Positions 18,264-26,567 are shown, numbered from the stretch's first letter. The stretch: 41,192 nucleotides of DNA from Alphaproteobacteria bacterium (GCA_030432025.1 JAUIIA010000016.1:1-41192); one strand, 5' to 3'. The notes: generated by a model from the sequence alone, not told the origin. A program made the numbers and translations.

Positions 18264-18599
18264 TTAGGCGCTTTGAATGCGGCTGGCGATACGATCAATA
18301 CGCGTCGCCAGATCTTCAATCGCGTGCGCGACTGCTGACTCATCGCTTTGGTTTGCTTGCGCCTGCTGCACATTTGCATTGGCCGTGCCAACCTCATTGC
18401 GCAGATCATAAATTTCATCCGCCAGCAGAAGAGAGGTCAGAACAAGTAAGTGAGATTCATTTGTCGCTGCGCCTGCTTTGGCGATGTCTTTCAAGCGGCC
18501 ATCAACATACTGGCTTAAATCCATAACGCGTTGCTCCTGCCCGTCTTCACAGAAGATACCAAAACTACGCCCGTTAATGTTGATGTTTACTTCGGCCAT
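18264..18599 (-). CDS. zapA: Cell division protein ZapA
   Basis: 111 residues with the ZapA pattern: N-terminal VNININGRSFGI, a middle helix LLVLTSLLLADEIYDLRNEV and a C-terminal coiled coil. ZapA cross-links FtsZ filaments at the division site. Its neighbours, a DUF4164-like gene one base upstream and 6S RNA with the cyclo-ligase further downstream, are the standard alphaproteobacterial setting. Confidence 0.9.
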   Translation of the reverse strand: MAEVNININGRSFGIFCEDGQEQRVMDLSQYVDGRLKDIAKAGAATNESHLLVLTSLLLADEIYDLRNEVGTANANVQQAQANQSDESAVAHAIEDLATRIDRIASRIQSA

Positions 18600-18600
18600 T

Positions 18601-18837
18601 TTATCCGTTTGCCTCTTTCAATACGCCTTCGGCTTGCTCGATAATCTGATCAAGTTTCTCAACAACAGCTTTTTTATCAAAGCCGTTTGTGTTGGCCGCG
18701 GGTTGCGGCGCGCCGAACATATCGCGTTGCTGTCCGGCGAGACTGCCTTCCAGCTGAACGACTGTGCTCTCCAGCCCATCAAGAGATTCTTCAAGTTTAA
18801 CCAGAGCATCAAGAATAACGGACAAGGCGCACCTCAC
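18601..18837 (-). CDS. DUF4164-like coiled-coil protein
   Basis: 78 residues forming two heptad-rich helices (VKLEESLDGLESTVVQLEGSL and VVEKLDQIIEQAEGVL) around a short linker. This resembles the small coiled-coil gene (DUF4164) usually found before zapA in alphaproteobacteria, possibly a ZapB-like partner. The GTG start at 18837 is uncertain; a TTG twelve bases inside has GAGG at a better distance. Confidence 0.75.
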   Translation of the reverse strand: MRCALSVILDALVKLEESLDGLESTVVQLEGSLAGQQRDMFGAPQPAANTNGFDKKAVVEKLDQIIEQAEGVLKEANG

Positions 18838-19027
18838 TAATAAAAATATGTTTTCAATGGATTTGGTAACGCTAGCAGGCCATGAAATTCGAGGTCAAGC
18901 GCGTATCGGAAATTTCTGTACTTAACCACAGGCGATTCACATAAGAGATTCGTAATGCACGATCTTGACCTTATGGCCTCTTATCGGCATTGTACGCATG
19001 TTTTAAAACTATATGAGAGTAGACCCG

Positions 19028-21022
19028 ATGACACAGGCCGCAGCTGTGAGTGAAAATAACACCGCCCCCCTTTCCGAAGTCCAACTTAAAAAGATGGCAG
19101 ACGCCATCCGCTTTCTGACCCTTGATGCAATTAAGGCCGCAAATTCCGGCCACTCGGGAATGCCGATGGGTATGGCCGATATTGCGACGGTGCTGTATTC
19201 GAAATTCCTGCAATTCAATCCGAAAGACCCGACATGGTTTAACCGTGACCGGGTCATTTTTTCAAATGGGCATGGCTCTATGTTGCCATACTCTTTGGCT
19301 TACCTAACCGGCTTTGACAAAATTACATTGGACGAGATCAAGAATTTCCGCCAACTCGGGTCACACACTCCCGGTCACCCTGAGGTCGATTTTGACGCAG
19401 GTATCGAAACAACGACAGGTCCATTGGGACAAGGTATTTCAAACTCTGTTGGTTTCGCATTGGCGGAACGTATTCTGAATGCTCGTTTCGGCGACGACCT
19501 AGTTAATCACTATACTTATGTGTTCACAGGTGACGGATGTTTGATGGAAGGCATCAGCCACGAGGCATGCTCTCTGGCGGGACACTTGAAACTGAACAAG
19601 CTGATCGTTTTCTATGATGACAATAACGTCACAATTGACGGCACGATCGACATCACCTTTGCCGATGATACACGTAAGCGTTTCGAAGCCTATGGCTGGA
19701 ATACGGATGCGATTGACGGTCACAACCCGGCCGAGATTGAAGCCGCCATTATTAAGGCACAGCAATCCGGCAAGCCGACATTGATCGCGTGTAAAACTAA
19801 AATCGGTTTTGGTTGCCCGACACAGGAATCACAACCATCTGCCCACGGTGCGATCACAAATGATGATGAAATTGCCGGTGCACGTAAAAACCTGGACTGG
19901 CCGCATGCACCGTTCGAGATCCCTGAAGAGATCTTGAATGACTGGCGTGCGATTGGTGAGCGTGGACGCGATGCTACGCACGCGTGGAAGAACACCGTGA
20001 ATAGTGCGGATCAGAAAGACGAGTTATTAGCCGCCATTGCTTTGGACATGGGGCCAACTATCCAGCTGATCATTCAAAGCCTGAAAGAAGAATTGGCAGC
20101 AGAAAAGCCAAAAGATGCCACACGTAAGTCATCCGGTAGAGTGCTGGCGAAGCTGATCCCTGCTGTTAAAGAGATGGTTGGCGGTTCGGCTGACCTTACC
20201 GGCTCTAACAACACAAAGACACCTGACTCGGTTGTGGTTGACGCTAACAATTATGCTGGTAACTACGTGAATTACGGGGTTCGTGAACACGGTATGGCTG
20301 CGGCGATGAATGGCATGGCCCTTCACGGTGGAATTATTCCGTACGCAGGAACATTCCTGCAATTTGCTGATTACTCCCGCCCTGCTATTCGTTTGGCGGC
20401 CCTGATGGAGCAACGTGTTGTCCATGTTATGACGCATGACTCTATCGGTCTGGGTGAAGACGGCCCGACACACCAACCTGTCGAGCATGTTGCCGCGATC
20501 CGGGCTATCCCTAACTGCAATCTCTACCGCCCATGTGACGGTATCGAGACTGCCGAAGCTTGGGAGCTGGCATTAAACCGTAAGGATGGTCCTTCCGTTC
20601 TGGCGCTTACACGTCAGGGTATTCCGACAGTTTGCGACGCACGTGCAGAGAACAAAGTTGCCAAAGGTGCCTACATTCTAGTAGACGCAGGCGGTGAGCC
20701 TGATGTTACGATCTTTGCTTCAGGGTCCGAAGTCCACCTCGCGCTGGAAGCAGCCGAAAAAATCGACGGAAACGTCAGAGTGGTTTCCGTGCCTTGTATG
20801 GAACTGTTCTTTGAGCAAGGTGAAGCCTATTACAACGAAATCGTACCCGAGGGGGGCAAGAAAATCGCTATCGAAGCCGGTATCCGTCAAGGATGGGACC
20901 GTTTCATTGGCCCGCATGGTACATTTATCGGCATGAACAGCTTTGGCGCATCCGCCCCAGCCGATCAATTGTTCAAACATTTCGGCATCACCACAGACGC
21001 CATTATCGAAGCAGCAAAATAA
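19028..21022 (+). CDS. tkt: Transketolase
   Basis: 664 residues, the usual size. Transketolase moves two-carbon units in the pentose phosphate pathway using thiamine diphosphate. Present are the cofactor motif GDGCLMEG...NNVTIDG, the N-terminal SGHSGMPMGMAD, and HDSIGLGEDGPTHQPVEH of the second domain. I favour ATG 19028, with GAGAG eight bases before it; ATG 19013 would add five residues. It heads a carbon-metabolism cluster with gap and fda. Confidence 0.95.
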   Translation: MTQAAAVSENNTAPLSEVQLKKMADAIRFLTLDAIKAANSGHSGMPMGMADIATVLYSKFLQFNPKDPTWFNRDRVIFSNGHGSMLPYSLAYLTGFDKITLDEIKNFRQLGSHTPGHPEVDFDAGIETTTGPLGQGISNSVGFALAERILNARFGDDLVNHYTYVFTGDGCLMEGISHEACSLAGHLKLNKLIVFYDDNNVTIDGTIDITFADDTRKRFEAYGWNTDAIDGHNPAEIEAAIIKAQQSGKPTLIACKTKIGFGCPTQESQPSAHGAITNDDEIAGARKNLDWPHAPFEIPEEILNDWRAIGERGRDATHAWKNTVNSADQKDELLAAIALDMGPTIQLIIQSLKEELAAEKPKDATRKSSGRVLAKLIPAVKEMVGGSADLTGSNNTKTPDSVVVDANNYAGNYVNYGVREHGMAAAMNGMALHGGIIPYAGTFLQFADYSRPAIRLAALMEQRVVHVMTHDSIGLGEDGPTHQPVEHVAAIRAIPNCNLYRPCDGIETAEAWELALNRKDGPSVLALTRQGIPTVCDARAENKVAKGAYILVDAGGEPDVTIFASGSEVHLALEAAEKIDGNVRVVSVPCMELFFEQGEAYYNEIVPEGGKKIAIEAGIRQGWDRFIGPHGTFIGMNSFGASAPADQLFKHFGITTDAIIEAAK

Positions 21023-21039
21023 AACTGGAGAAAAAATAG

Positions 21040-22047
21040 ATGACTTTGAAAGTAGGTATTAACGGGTTTGGAAGAATTGGCCGCTTAGTTGCCAGAGCCA
21101 TCATTGAAGCAAACCGCGATGACATCGAGTTGGTCGCAATTAATGACCCCGGCGGCAACTTTTTTCCGCTGTTGAAATATGACTCAGTTCATGGCCGGGC
21201 CCCTTTTGATGTTGAGCGCGAAAGTGATGACTGGATCATCATTGACGGCAAGCGCGTGCACCGTTTCCGTGACCGTGACCCTGCGAACCTGCATTGGGAC
21301 CGCGAAGGTGTAGACATTGTTTTCGAATGTACTGGCCGCTTCAAGGACCGCGAAGGTGCAACAATGCACCTAAATGCCGGTGCTAAGAAAATCCTGATTT
21401 CTGCGCCTGCTGATGATGAAGACATCACGGTTGTGTACGGTGTGAATGACGACAAGATCAAGAAACAGCACAGAATCGTATCCAACGCATCCTGTACAAC
21501 AAACTGCCTTGCTCCGCTCGCCTACGCATTGAACGAATCAATCGGGATCGAAAAAGGCTTCATGACAACCATTCACGCTTATACAGGTGACCAGAATACC
21601 GTCGACGCATCACACAGCGACCCATACCGCGCACGCGCGGCGGCGATGAACGCTATCCCTACCTCGACAGGTGCGGCGAAAGCTGTCGGTCTTGTCCTGC
21701 CCGAATTGAACGGCAAGCTGGACGGTGTATCGATTCGCGTACCGACCCCGAATGTTTCGCTGGTTGATTTCAAATTTGTCCCAAGCAGAAAGACTACTGT
21801 CGAGGAAGTGAACGCCGCCGTTACGGAATTCGCAAACGGACAGCTAAAAGGCATTCTCGGCGTATTTGACGACCCGTGTGTTTCATCCGATTTCAATCAT
21901 GACCCGCACTCTGCGATGTTCGATTTGAACGGCACGAAGGTTATCGAAGGTGACCTTGTACGCGTTATGGCTTGGTATGATAATGAGTGGGGTTTCTCCT
22001 GCCGAATGATCGATACCGCGCTGAAAATGCACGCTGTTGGCTATTAA
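21040..22047 (+). CDS. gap: Glyceraldehyde-3-phosphate dehydrogenase
   Basis: 335 residues. The NAD-binding loop GINGFGRIGR lies at 6-15 and catalytic Cys152 is in SNASCTTNCLAP. The downstream AYTGDQ, PTSTGAAKA and WYDNEWGF motifs are present. ND at about 35-36 with the following PGG suggests NAD preference. It follows tkt by 17 bases with GGAG before the ATG. Confidence 0.97.
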   Translation: MTLKVGINGFGRIGRLVARAIIEANRDDIELVAINDPGGNFFPLLKYDSVHGRAPFDVERESDDWIIIDGKRVHRFRDRDPANLHWDREGVDIVFECTGRFKDREGATMHLNAGAKKILISAPADDEDITVVYGVNDDKIKKQHRIVSNASCTTNCLAPLAYALNESIGIEKGFMTTIHAYTGDQNTVDASHSDPYRARAAAMNAIPTSTGAAKAVGLVLPELNGKLDGVSIRVPTPNVSLVDFKFVPSRKTTVEEVNAAVTEFANGQLKGILGVFDDPCVSSDFNHDPHSAMFDLNGTKVIEGDLVRVMAWYDNEWGFSCRMIDTALKMHAVGY

Positions 22048-22082
22048 TACAAAAAAAATTCAAGTTTTTTCATTTTTGTATT
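22046..22082 (+). repeat. AT-rich inverted repeat after gap
   Basis: Perfect 10-base arms AATACAAAAA (22046-22055) and TTTTTGTATT (22073-22082), starting in the gap stop codon. The hairpin would be all A-T apart from one pair and lacks a trailing T-run, so terminator activity is doubtful. The right arm overlaps the -35 of the putative promoter at 22081. Confidence 0.4.
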
Positions 22083-22174
22083 GACTTGGGTCGGTCAGAT
22101 TTGCATATTCGTAAGTCTAAACCGTTCTCCGTGGCAAAGCCGATCTGGAATTCTAGCCTCCAGATCGGCTTTTT
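22081..22174 (+). ncRNA. Candidate short transcript ending in a strong terminator
   Basis: TTGACT (22081-22086), 17-base spacer and CATATT (22104-22109) could start RNA near 22116. The RNA would carry an unpaired CCGTTCTCCGTGG and end at the terminator, giving a transcript of about 60 bases. The promoter is weak, so the hairpin may only be the end of the gap operon. No known sRNA family recognised. Confidence 0.3.
22138..22174 (+). terminator. Rho-independent terminator downstream of gap
   Basis: Perfect 12-base arms AGCCGATCTGGA (22138-22149) and TCCAGATCGGCT (22159-22170) with a 9-base loop and T-run 22170-22174. It ends the tkt-gap transcription unit or a short RNA within it. The remaining 22175-22345 is AT-rich with no gene that I can see. 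Confidence 0.85.
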
Positions 22175-22345
22175 ACTGGCCGAGTTTTAAGAACATTTAT
22201 ATCCCTTACCCGCCATTTCCGCAATTTTAATACTTAAAATCCGCCCTACGGATAACTTTATTAGTGCACGACAGCGCAAAAACCCAATAACGCTATAAAT
22301 AATGCATAATTATACCAATATTGTTAACAAATCCTAAAAATTTAC

Positions 22346-22375
22346 TTGTATTACCCCCCTCTAATTTGCTATAAC
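22346..22375 (+). promoter_or_regulatory. Extended -10 promoter with start at the ATG
   Basis: TTGTAT (22346-22351), 18-base spacer, then TGC-TATAAC (extended -10; hexamer 22370-22375). The expected transcription start, 7 bases on, is 22382, the A of the regulator's ATG, so the mRNA is predicted to be leaderless. Confidence 0.55.
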
Positions 22376-22381
22376 TATGTC

Positions 22382-22945
22382 ATGGTTACAAATCTCGCTA
22401 AACGTGCGATGACCACTGAAGGTCAGAAAGCCTGTATGATCATTGATCACCTGGTAGAAGCGCTTGGGAATGAATCTTCATCCTCTTTGCGCCGCGCATC
22501 GATTTTGGCCGACATCGACCAGCACCCCGGCACAACACAGGCCGGCATTATGGAGCGGTTAAGTCTGGACAAGTCGACAGTGAAGCGGGAAACCGACTGG
22601 TTATTTGACTATGGCTGCATTCGCGTACAAGACAGTGAGAACGACGGACGCGCCAAAGCGATTGAGATTTGCGGTTATTCGAAACAAGGTTTAGATGCCG
22701 CGTTAGGGTATTTCGACGGTGACCACGGTAAAATGCAAATGTTTTTAGACACTTACGAGAAAGTCTCTAAACAGCAGAAGCCAACACTAAGAGATGCTAA
22801 GGTAATTGCGACGCTCTATGAGAAAAAAAGGGCGACAAAGCAGGATTTGATTGATAAGTTATATGAAAGTTCTGCGGCCACTAAAAATAGAGTCGTGAAC
22901 AAATTAATAGAAGATGGAACAGTAAGAGGTACTACTGATGGCTGA
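22382..22945 (+). CDS. Tandem winged-helix transcription regulator (MarR-like)
   Basis: 187 residues with two winged-helix-like blocks. The first (about 30-85) reads DIDQHPGTTQAGIMERLSLDKSTVKRETDWL and resembles MarR-type recognition helices. The second (about 120-180) reads ATLYEKKRATKQDLIDKLYESSAATKNRVVNKLIEDG. I cannot name a closer family. There is no Shine-Dalgarno before ATG 22382, consistent with leaderless start. It overlaps the next gene by 8 bases, so the two are translationally coupled. Confidence 0.72.
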   Translation: MVTNLAKRAMTTEGQKACMIIDHLVEALGNESSSSLRRASILADIDQHPGTTQAGIMERLSLDKSTVKRETDWLFDYGCIRVQDSENDGRAKAIEICGYSKQGLDAALGYFDGDHGKMQMFLDTYEKVSKQQKPTLRDAKVIATLYEKKRATKQDLIDKLYESSAATKNRVVNKLIEDGTVRGTTDG

Positions 22946-23183
22946 GTTTCTTGAATTAGACCCCGAAGGATTAGCGTTGTTGGCGCGCATGAACGCGACG
23001 ACAGGCCTTGCTGCTGAGCAGCCAGTTATCCACGGTTGGGAAGCAGATGCACCACAATATGCTGCTGCTGCTGCAGAGCATGAAGGTCTTGCTAACGGAC
23101 TGTTTGATGGAGCTGCCGGAATGGCCGTTACAGACAAACCTGCAGTTATGTTTGAAATTGGCGGTATTGAAGCTCACGCTTAA
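22938..23183 (+). CDS. Small uncharacterised protein coupled to the regulator
   Basis: 81 residues, Ala-rich and acidic, with an alanine run encoded by GCT repeats (AAAAAEHEG). No signal peptide or helix of membrane type. Its ATG lies inside the regulator's last codons (ATGGCTGA overlap), implying that both are made together. No family recognised; it could be a partner or target of the regulator. Confidence 0.6.
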   Translation: MAEFLELDPEGLALLARMNATTGLAAEQPVIHGWEADAPQYAAAAAEHEGLANGLFDGAAGMAVTDKPAVMFEIGGIEAHA

Positions 23184-23190
23184 TCCCCAC

Positions 23191-23219
23191 TTGTTAAGAA
23201 TTTAAAGATTGGCTATACC
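23191..23219 (+). promoter_or_regulatory. Possible fda promoter inside the terminator
   Basis: TTGTTA (23191-23196), 17-base spacer, TATACC (23214-23219). The -10 lies in the left arm of the terminator hairpin. RNA started near 23226 would lack that arm and escape termination. Confidence 0.35.
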
Positions 23220-23242
23220 ATTGAGGTGTAGCCAATTTTTTT
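23208..23242 (+). terminator. Rho-independent terminator before fda
   Basis: Twelve-base arms ATTGGCTATACC (23208-23219) and GGTGTAGCCAAT (23225-23236), with one T-G pair, a 5-base loop and T-run 23236-23242. It ends the regulator transcript and lies only 27 bases before the aldolase start. Confidence 0.85.
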
Positions 23243-23269
23243 ATGTCTGAACTCCAAGGGAAATATTCT

Positions 23270-24199
23270 ATGTCGAACCAAGAACAACGCGCCAAAATCT
23301 CATCCGGTAACGGTTTTATTGCAGCACTGGACCAAAGTGGCGGGTCAACCCCGAAAGCGTTGAAAAATTATGGCGTAGACGAAAGCGCGTATTCCAATGA
23401 AGACGAGATGTTCGCCAAAGTACACGAGATGCGCAGCCGCATTATCACCGCCCCACCCTTCAATGGTGACAAGATTATCGGCGCGATCCTGTTTGAAAAG
23501 ACAATGGATAGTGACGTAGAGGGCAAACCGACAGCCCAGTATCTCTGGGAAGAATTAGGCGTTGTACCGTTCCTGAAAATCGATAAAGGTCTGGCCGATG
23601 AAGAGAACGGCGTACAGGTCATGAAGCCTATGCCGACATTGGAAGAGCTTCTGCAACGCGGCAAGGCCAAAGGTATTTTCGGCACGAAGATGCGTTCTTG
23701 CATTCACAAAGCATCGCCTGATGGTATTGCGGCCGTCGTCGAGCAGCAATTCGAAATTGGTAAGCAGGTTCTGGCGCACGGTATGGTTCCAATTATCGAA
23801 CCCGAGGTAAATATCAACGCCGGTGACAAGGCCGAATGCGAAGAAATCATGAAGGCCGAGATCCTCAAGCAGCTTGACGCTATGGACGGTGATGAACAGG
23901 TTATGCTGAAGCTTACACTCCCTGAACAGCCGAACTTCTTTAAGGAGCTGATCGAGCACAAGAACGTGATGTTGGTTGTTGCCTTGTCCGGCGGATATGA
24001 CCTGACCGAAGCGTGTCGTCGCCTGAGCCAGAATGACGGTATGGTCGCTAGCTTCTCACGCGCACTGACCAATGACCTGCAAGCGGGCCAGAGCGATGAG
24101 GAATTCAACGCGGCTCTCCAAAACGCAATCGACAAAATCTATCAGGCTTCGATGGGCGATGAAGCGGCAACTCAAGCGGCCTACCGTTACCGGCACTAA
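23270..24199 (+). CDS. fda: Class I fructose-bisphosphate aldolase
   Basis: 309 residues. Opening [16 protein letters not shown] followed by [15 protein letters not shown] is characteristic of the class I aldolases common in alphaproteobacteria. Later blocks include [12 protein letters not shown] and [10 protein letters not shown]. Class I enzymes use a Schiff-base Lys and no metal. ATG 23270 has AAGGGA eight bases upstream; the alternative ATG 23243 directly abuts the terminator T-run and has no ribosome site. With tkt and gap it makes a central carbon cluster. Confidence 0.93.
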   Translation: MSNQEQRAKISSGNGFIAALDQSGGSTPKALKNYGVDESAYSNEDEMFAKVHEMRSRIITAPPFNGDKIIGAILFEKTMDSDVEGKPTAQYLWEELGVVPFLKIDKGLADEENGVQVMKPMPTLEELLQRGKAKGIFGTKMRSCIHKASPDGIAAVVEQQFEIGKQVLAHGMVPIIEPEVNINAGDKAECEEIMKAEILKQLDAMDGDEQVMLKLTLPEQPNFFKELIEHKNVMLVVALSGGYDLTEACRRLSQNDGMVASFSRALTNDLQAGQSDEEFNAALQNAIDKIYQASMGDEAATQAAYRYRH

Positions 24200-24608
24200 A
24201 CGTAAATCCTACAAATACCTGATCACGGGATTGTTTCTGGTTGCCGTGATTCAGACCTACGGCATCGTCCAGAATAAAATGCTGCCTCCTGATACTGCGC
24301 AGGAGGGAAAACAACAGCACCAGATTGATACACAGCATATTCTCGAACGGCATGCTTCTTACAGTGATATGCCCTGCAAATCCGAGTTTCCGGACACTTG
24401 GGATGACACAAAGATTATCGATACGGTCAAAATCATAGCCGCAAACGACAATCAGGATTGGCGCAGAGAAGATAACGGTTACTACGTCACAGAAGCTATG
24501 ATGAGTGGGGTCAACGTCCGTGTTGTTGTGGACCGTGAAGAGCACCGTGTAATTACAAGCTATCCGACCAATGTGGAGCGTAATCCCTGCCCCGCGAATG
24601 ACCCCTAG
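24159..24608 (+). CDS. Membrane-anchored EndoU-like nuclease
   Basis: 149 residues. A basic N-terminus is followed by one hydrophobic helix (about 20-37), suggesting a signal anchor with the rest in the periplasm. The C-terminal domain resembles bacterial EndoU (PF14436): HILERH with H60 and H65, [15 protein letters not shown] with K74, the FP-x2-W block and closing [19 protein letters not shown]. EndoU proteins are RNases and often the toxin tip of contact-dependent systems, but here the domain stands alone. The only usable ATG overlaps fda by 41 bases. No immunity gene is evident. Identification is by motif memory. Confidence 0.62.
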   Translation: MKRQLKRPTVTGTKRKSYKYLITGLFLVAVIQTYGIVQNKMLPPDTAQEGKQQHQIDTQHILERHASYSDMPCKSEFPDTWDDTKIIDTVKIIAANDNQDWRREDNGYYVTEAMMSGVNVRVVVDREEHRVITSYPTNVERNPCPANDP

Positions 24609-25624
24609 GGCTTACCCGTCCACAACACCTGATCAATATCATCCGCACCGCTGGCGAGCATCACGAGGCGATCAATGCCGAGCGCTATACCACCGCTTTC
24701 AGGCAGGCCGTATTCGAGCGCGTCCAAAAACTCCTCGTCAATCGGATACCGTTCACCATAAAGCTTTTCCTTGATGTCCATTTCCTCGATAAAGCGCGCA
24801 CGCTGCTCCTTCACGTCCGTTAGCTCCCCGAAGGCGTTGGCAAGCTCTACACCGCATACATACAGCTCAAAACGCTCAGCGAAGCGTGGGTCATCTGGTT
24901 TGCGACGTGACAGGGACGCCATGCTGGCGGGATAATCATAGAGAATCGTGGGAACACCTATACCAAGGTACGGTTCTATTTTCTCCGCCATCACGGCATG
25001 GAAGATATCATCCCAGTTATCGGTATCGGTTACGCGAATCCCCTGACCCGATGCGGCCGCGGCGAGAGCATCACGGTCTTCCAAGCATGCTGCAAGGTCA
25101 ATCGCCGCATATTCGTCAAAAGCCCCTGCTACGCTTATTTTTTGCCAATCTTTAAACGGATCGGCGGTGCGCCCATTAAACGAATAGACTGAAATATCTA
25201 GCTTTTTCGCAATTGTCCGCAGCAAATCCACACAATCATCCATAATGTCCTCGTAATCTGCGTGGCTGCGGTACCACTCGATCATGGTGAATTCAGGACT
25301 ATGCAGCTTTGATCCCTCACCGTTACGGAAGACATGGCATATCTGGTAAAGGTCCTTTACGCCCGCCACCATCAGCTTTTTCATGGCGAATTCAGGACTG
25401 GTATGAAGATACAGCTCGCGCTCCTTTTTCAGGTCGAGGCCGAGAATATCGGTCTTAAAGGCGTGAATATGGGTGTCCATGACCGGACAGACCTGTAGAA
25501 TCGGGGTTTCAACCTCCCAGAAGTCCTGATCGTCGAAAAAGGCACGAACCGCCTTAATCACGCGCATTCTGGCCTTCAGATACGGCTTTTGGACCTCAAA
25601 TTCATGCGGATGCCACCAGACCAC
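24605..25624 (-). CDS. epmA: Elongation factor P--(R)-beta-lysine ligase
   Basis: 339 residues of the short class II lysyl-tRNA synthetase paralogues (PoxA/GenX) that lack an anticodon-binding domain and modify EF-P at a conserved Lys. Motif 2 reads FRNGEGSKLHSPEFTMIEWY and the C-terminal motif 3 GGIALGIDRLVML. A GTG start has AGGAG six bases upstream. Stops of this gene and the EndoU gene interlock in a CCTAGG palindrome. EpmB and EF-P are not in the window. Confidence 0.92.
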   Translation of the reverse strand: MVWWHPHEFEVQKPYLKARMRVIKAVRAFFDDQDFWEVETPILQVCPVMDTHIHAFKTDILGLDLKKERELYLHTSPEFAMKKLMVAGVKDLYQICHVFRNGEGSKLHSPEFTMIEWYRSHADYEDIMDDCVDLLRTIAKKLDISVYSFNGRTADPFKDWQKISVAGAFDEYAAIDLAACLEDRDALAAAASGQGIRVTDTDNWDDIFHAVMAEKIEPYLGIGVPTILYDYPASMASLSRRKPDDPRFAERFELYVCGVELANAFGELTDVKEQRARFIEEMDIKEKLYGERYPIDEEFLDALEYGLPESGGIALGIDRLVMLASGADDIDQVLWTGKP

Positions 25625-25644
25625 GTAAAACTCCTAAATAATCC

Positions 25645-25673
25645 TTGCAATTGAGGCCTCAAGTGAATATAAA
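25645..25673 (+). promoter_or_regulatory. rpmE promoter with palindromic spacer
   Basis: TTGCAA (25645-25650), 17-base spacer, TATAAA (25668-25673). The spacer starts with a perfect 12-base palindrome TTGAGGCCTCAA (25651-25662), well placed for an operator. The site lies between divergent epmA and rpmE. Confidence 0.6.
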
Positions 25674-25701
25674 ACCACTTCAGAATTCAAGGAGTAATGT
25701 A

Positions 25702-25941
25702 ATGAAAGCCGATACACACCCTGATTATCACGACATCAAAGTCGTCATGACAGATGGCACAGAATACACAACACGCAGCACCTACGGTAAAGAAGGTGAT
25801 GTGATCAAGCTTGACGTTGATCCACTGACACACCCTGCATGGCAAGGTGGTACAGGTAAAGTGATCGAAAAAGGTCAGCTGTCAAAATTCGAAAAGCGCT
25901 TCGGCAATTTCGGTCTCGCAGACAGCGAAGACAAGAAGTAA
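25702..25941 (+). CDS. rpmE: 50S ribosomal protein L31
   Basis: 79 residues with the L31 pattern [37 protein letters not shown] and [11 protein letters not shown]. It has no Cys, so it is the zinc-free form usual in alphaproteobacteria. ATG 25702 has AAGGAG seven bases upstream and matches the family start. An in-frame upstream extension to 25645 lies over the promoter. Single-gene transcript bounded by its own terminator. Confidence 0.95.
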   Translation: MKADTHPDYHDIKVVMTDGTEYTTRSTYGKEGDVIKLDVDPLTHPAWQGGTGKVIEKGQLSKFEKRFGNFGLADSEDKK

Positions 25942-25963
25942 GCCTCTACTGCGCTTTCAAAGC

Positions 25964-25990
25964 AAAACGCCCGCATGTCGGGCGTTTTTT
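25964..25990 (+). terminator. Rho-independent terminator of rpmE
   Basis: AAAACGCCCG (25964-25973) and CGGGCGTTTT (25979-25988) with a 5-base loop and T-run to 25990. It touches the end of the convergent gene and, being flanked by A and T runs, could work both ways. Confidence 0.85.
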
Positions 25991-26567
25991 AATGCATTTC
26001 CGAGGTCATATCCCACCCTGCGAGCTGTGCAGCGGCAAGGTAACGGTCTTCAGGGGCTGTTCCGAACACGATGTCCTCACGGTATTTGAGAACCTTCCAG
26101 AAATTGGTTTCAATTTGTCTGTGCAACGTACCGCGCGGAGTTTCAAACACGCCGTCCGCGGCGAACATCTTCTCGACATGGCCGAAGCTCGCGGCCGTTT
26201 CAGCTGTGCTTAAACTTAATGCATAAATGTTTTGATCGGGCGGTGAGGCCTCACCTGTCAGTTCATCATATTCAACTGCGTTTACGACGGTAAGTGTGCC
26301 TGCACGCGGACCGCCTTTATAGACCTTAGCCGCATTAAAGCTCTCGCCCGGAATGGCGGCGTCTATCATTTCATGTTCGATTTCGGCGGCGAAGTCCGCA
26401 TCGGGCTGTGTGATGTTAACAGCCTGAACCATGCCTGTTTCAGGGTAATAGCCGGTCACCATATAGACACTGCGCGCAAACGGCACGTTCGGTCCCTCTG
26501 CGGGGACAGACGGATTTGCGACCAGCATATCGCCGACGCTTAGCTCGAATTCACCTTGCAAATCCAA
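25989..26567 (-). CDS. Divergent YqgE/AlgH (UPF0301) family protein
   Basis: 192 residues. Family-like blocks are LVANPSVP...FARSVYMVTGYYPETGMVQAVN near the start, YKGGPRAGTLTVVNAVEY in the middle and LAAAQLAGWDMTSEM at the end, matching the LIAMP, GGPV and GYAGWG-x-QLE positions of AlgH/YqgE. GGPV reads GGPR and GYAGWG reads QLAGWD, so it is diverged. Function of the family is unsettled. Starts at TTG 26567 with GGGAAGG upstream. Confidence 0.6.
   Translation of the reverse strand: MDLQGEFELSVGDMLVANPSVPAEGPNVPFARSVYMVTGYYPETGMVQAVNITQPDADFAAEIEHEMIDAAIPGESFNAAKVYKGGPRAGTLTVVNAVEYDELTGEASPPDQNIYALSLSTAETAASFGHVEKMFAADGVFETPRGTLHRQIETNFWKVLKYREDIVFGTAPEDRYLAAAQLAGWDMTSEMH

Noticed and set aside
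23243-23269. ATG 23243 as the aldolase start.
   Set aside because: It directly follows the terminator T-run and lacks a ribosome site; ATG 23270 has AAGGGA and matches the family start.
25645-25673. Zinc (Zur) regulation of rpmE.
   Set aside because: The L31 has no Cys but is the normal form of the class, and the palindrome does not match a Zur box that I know.
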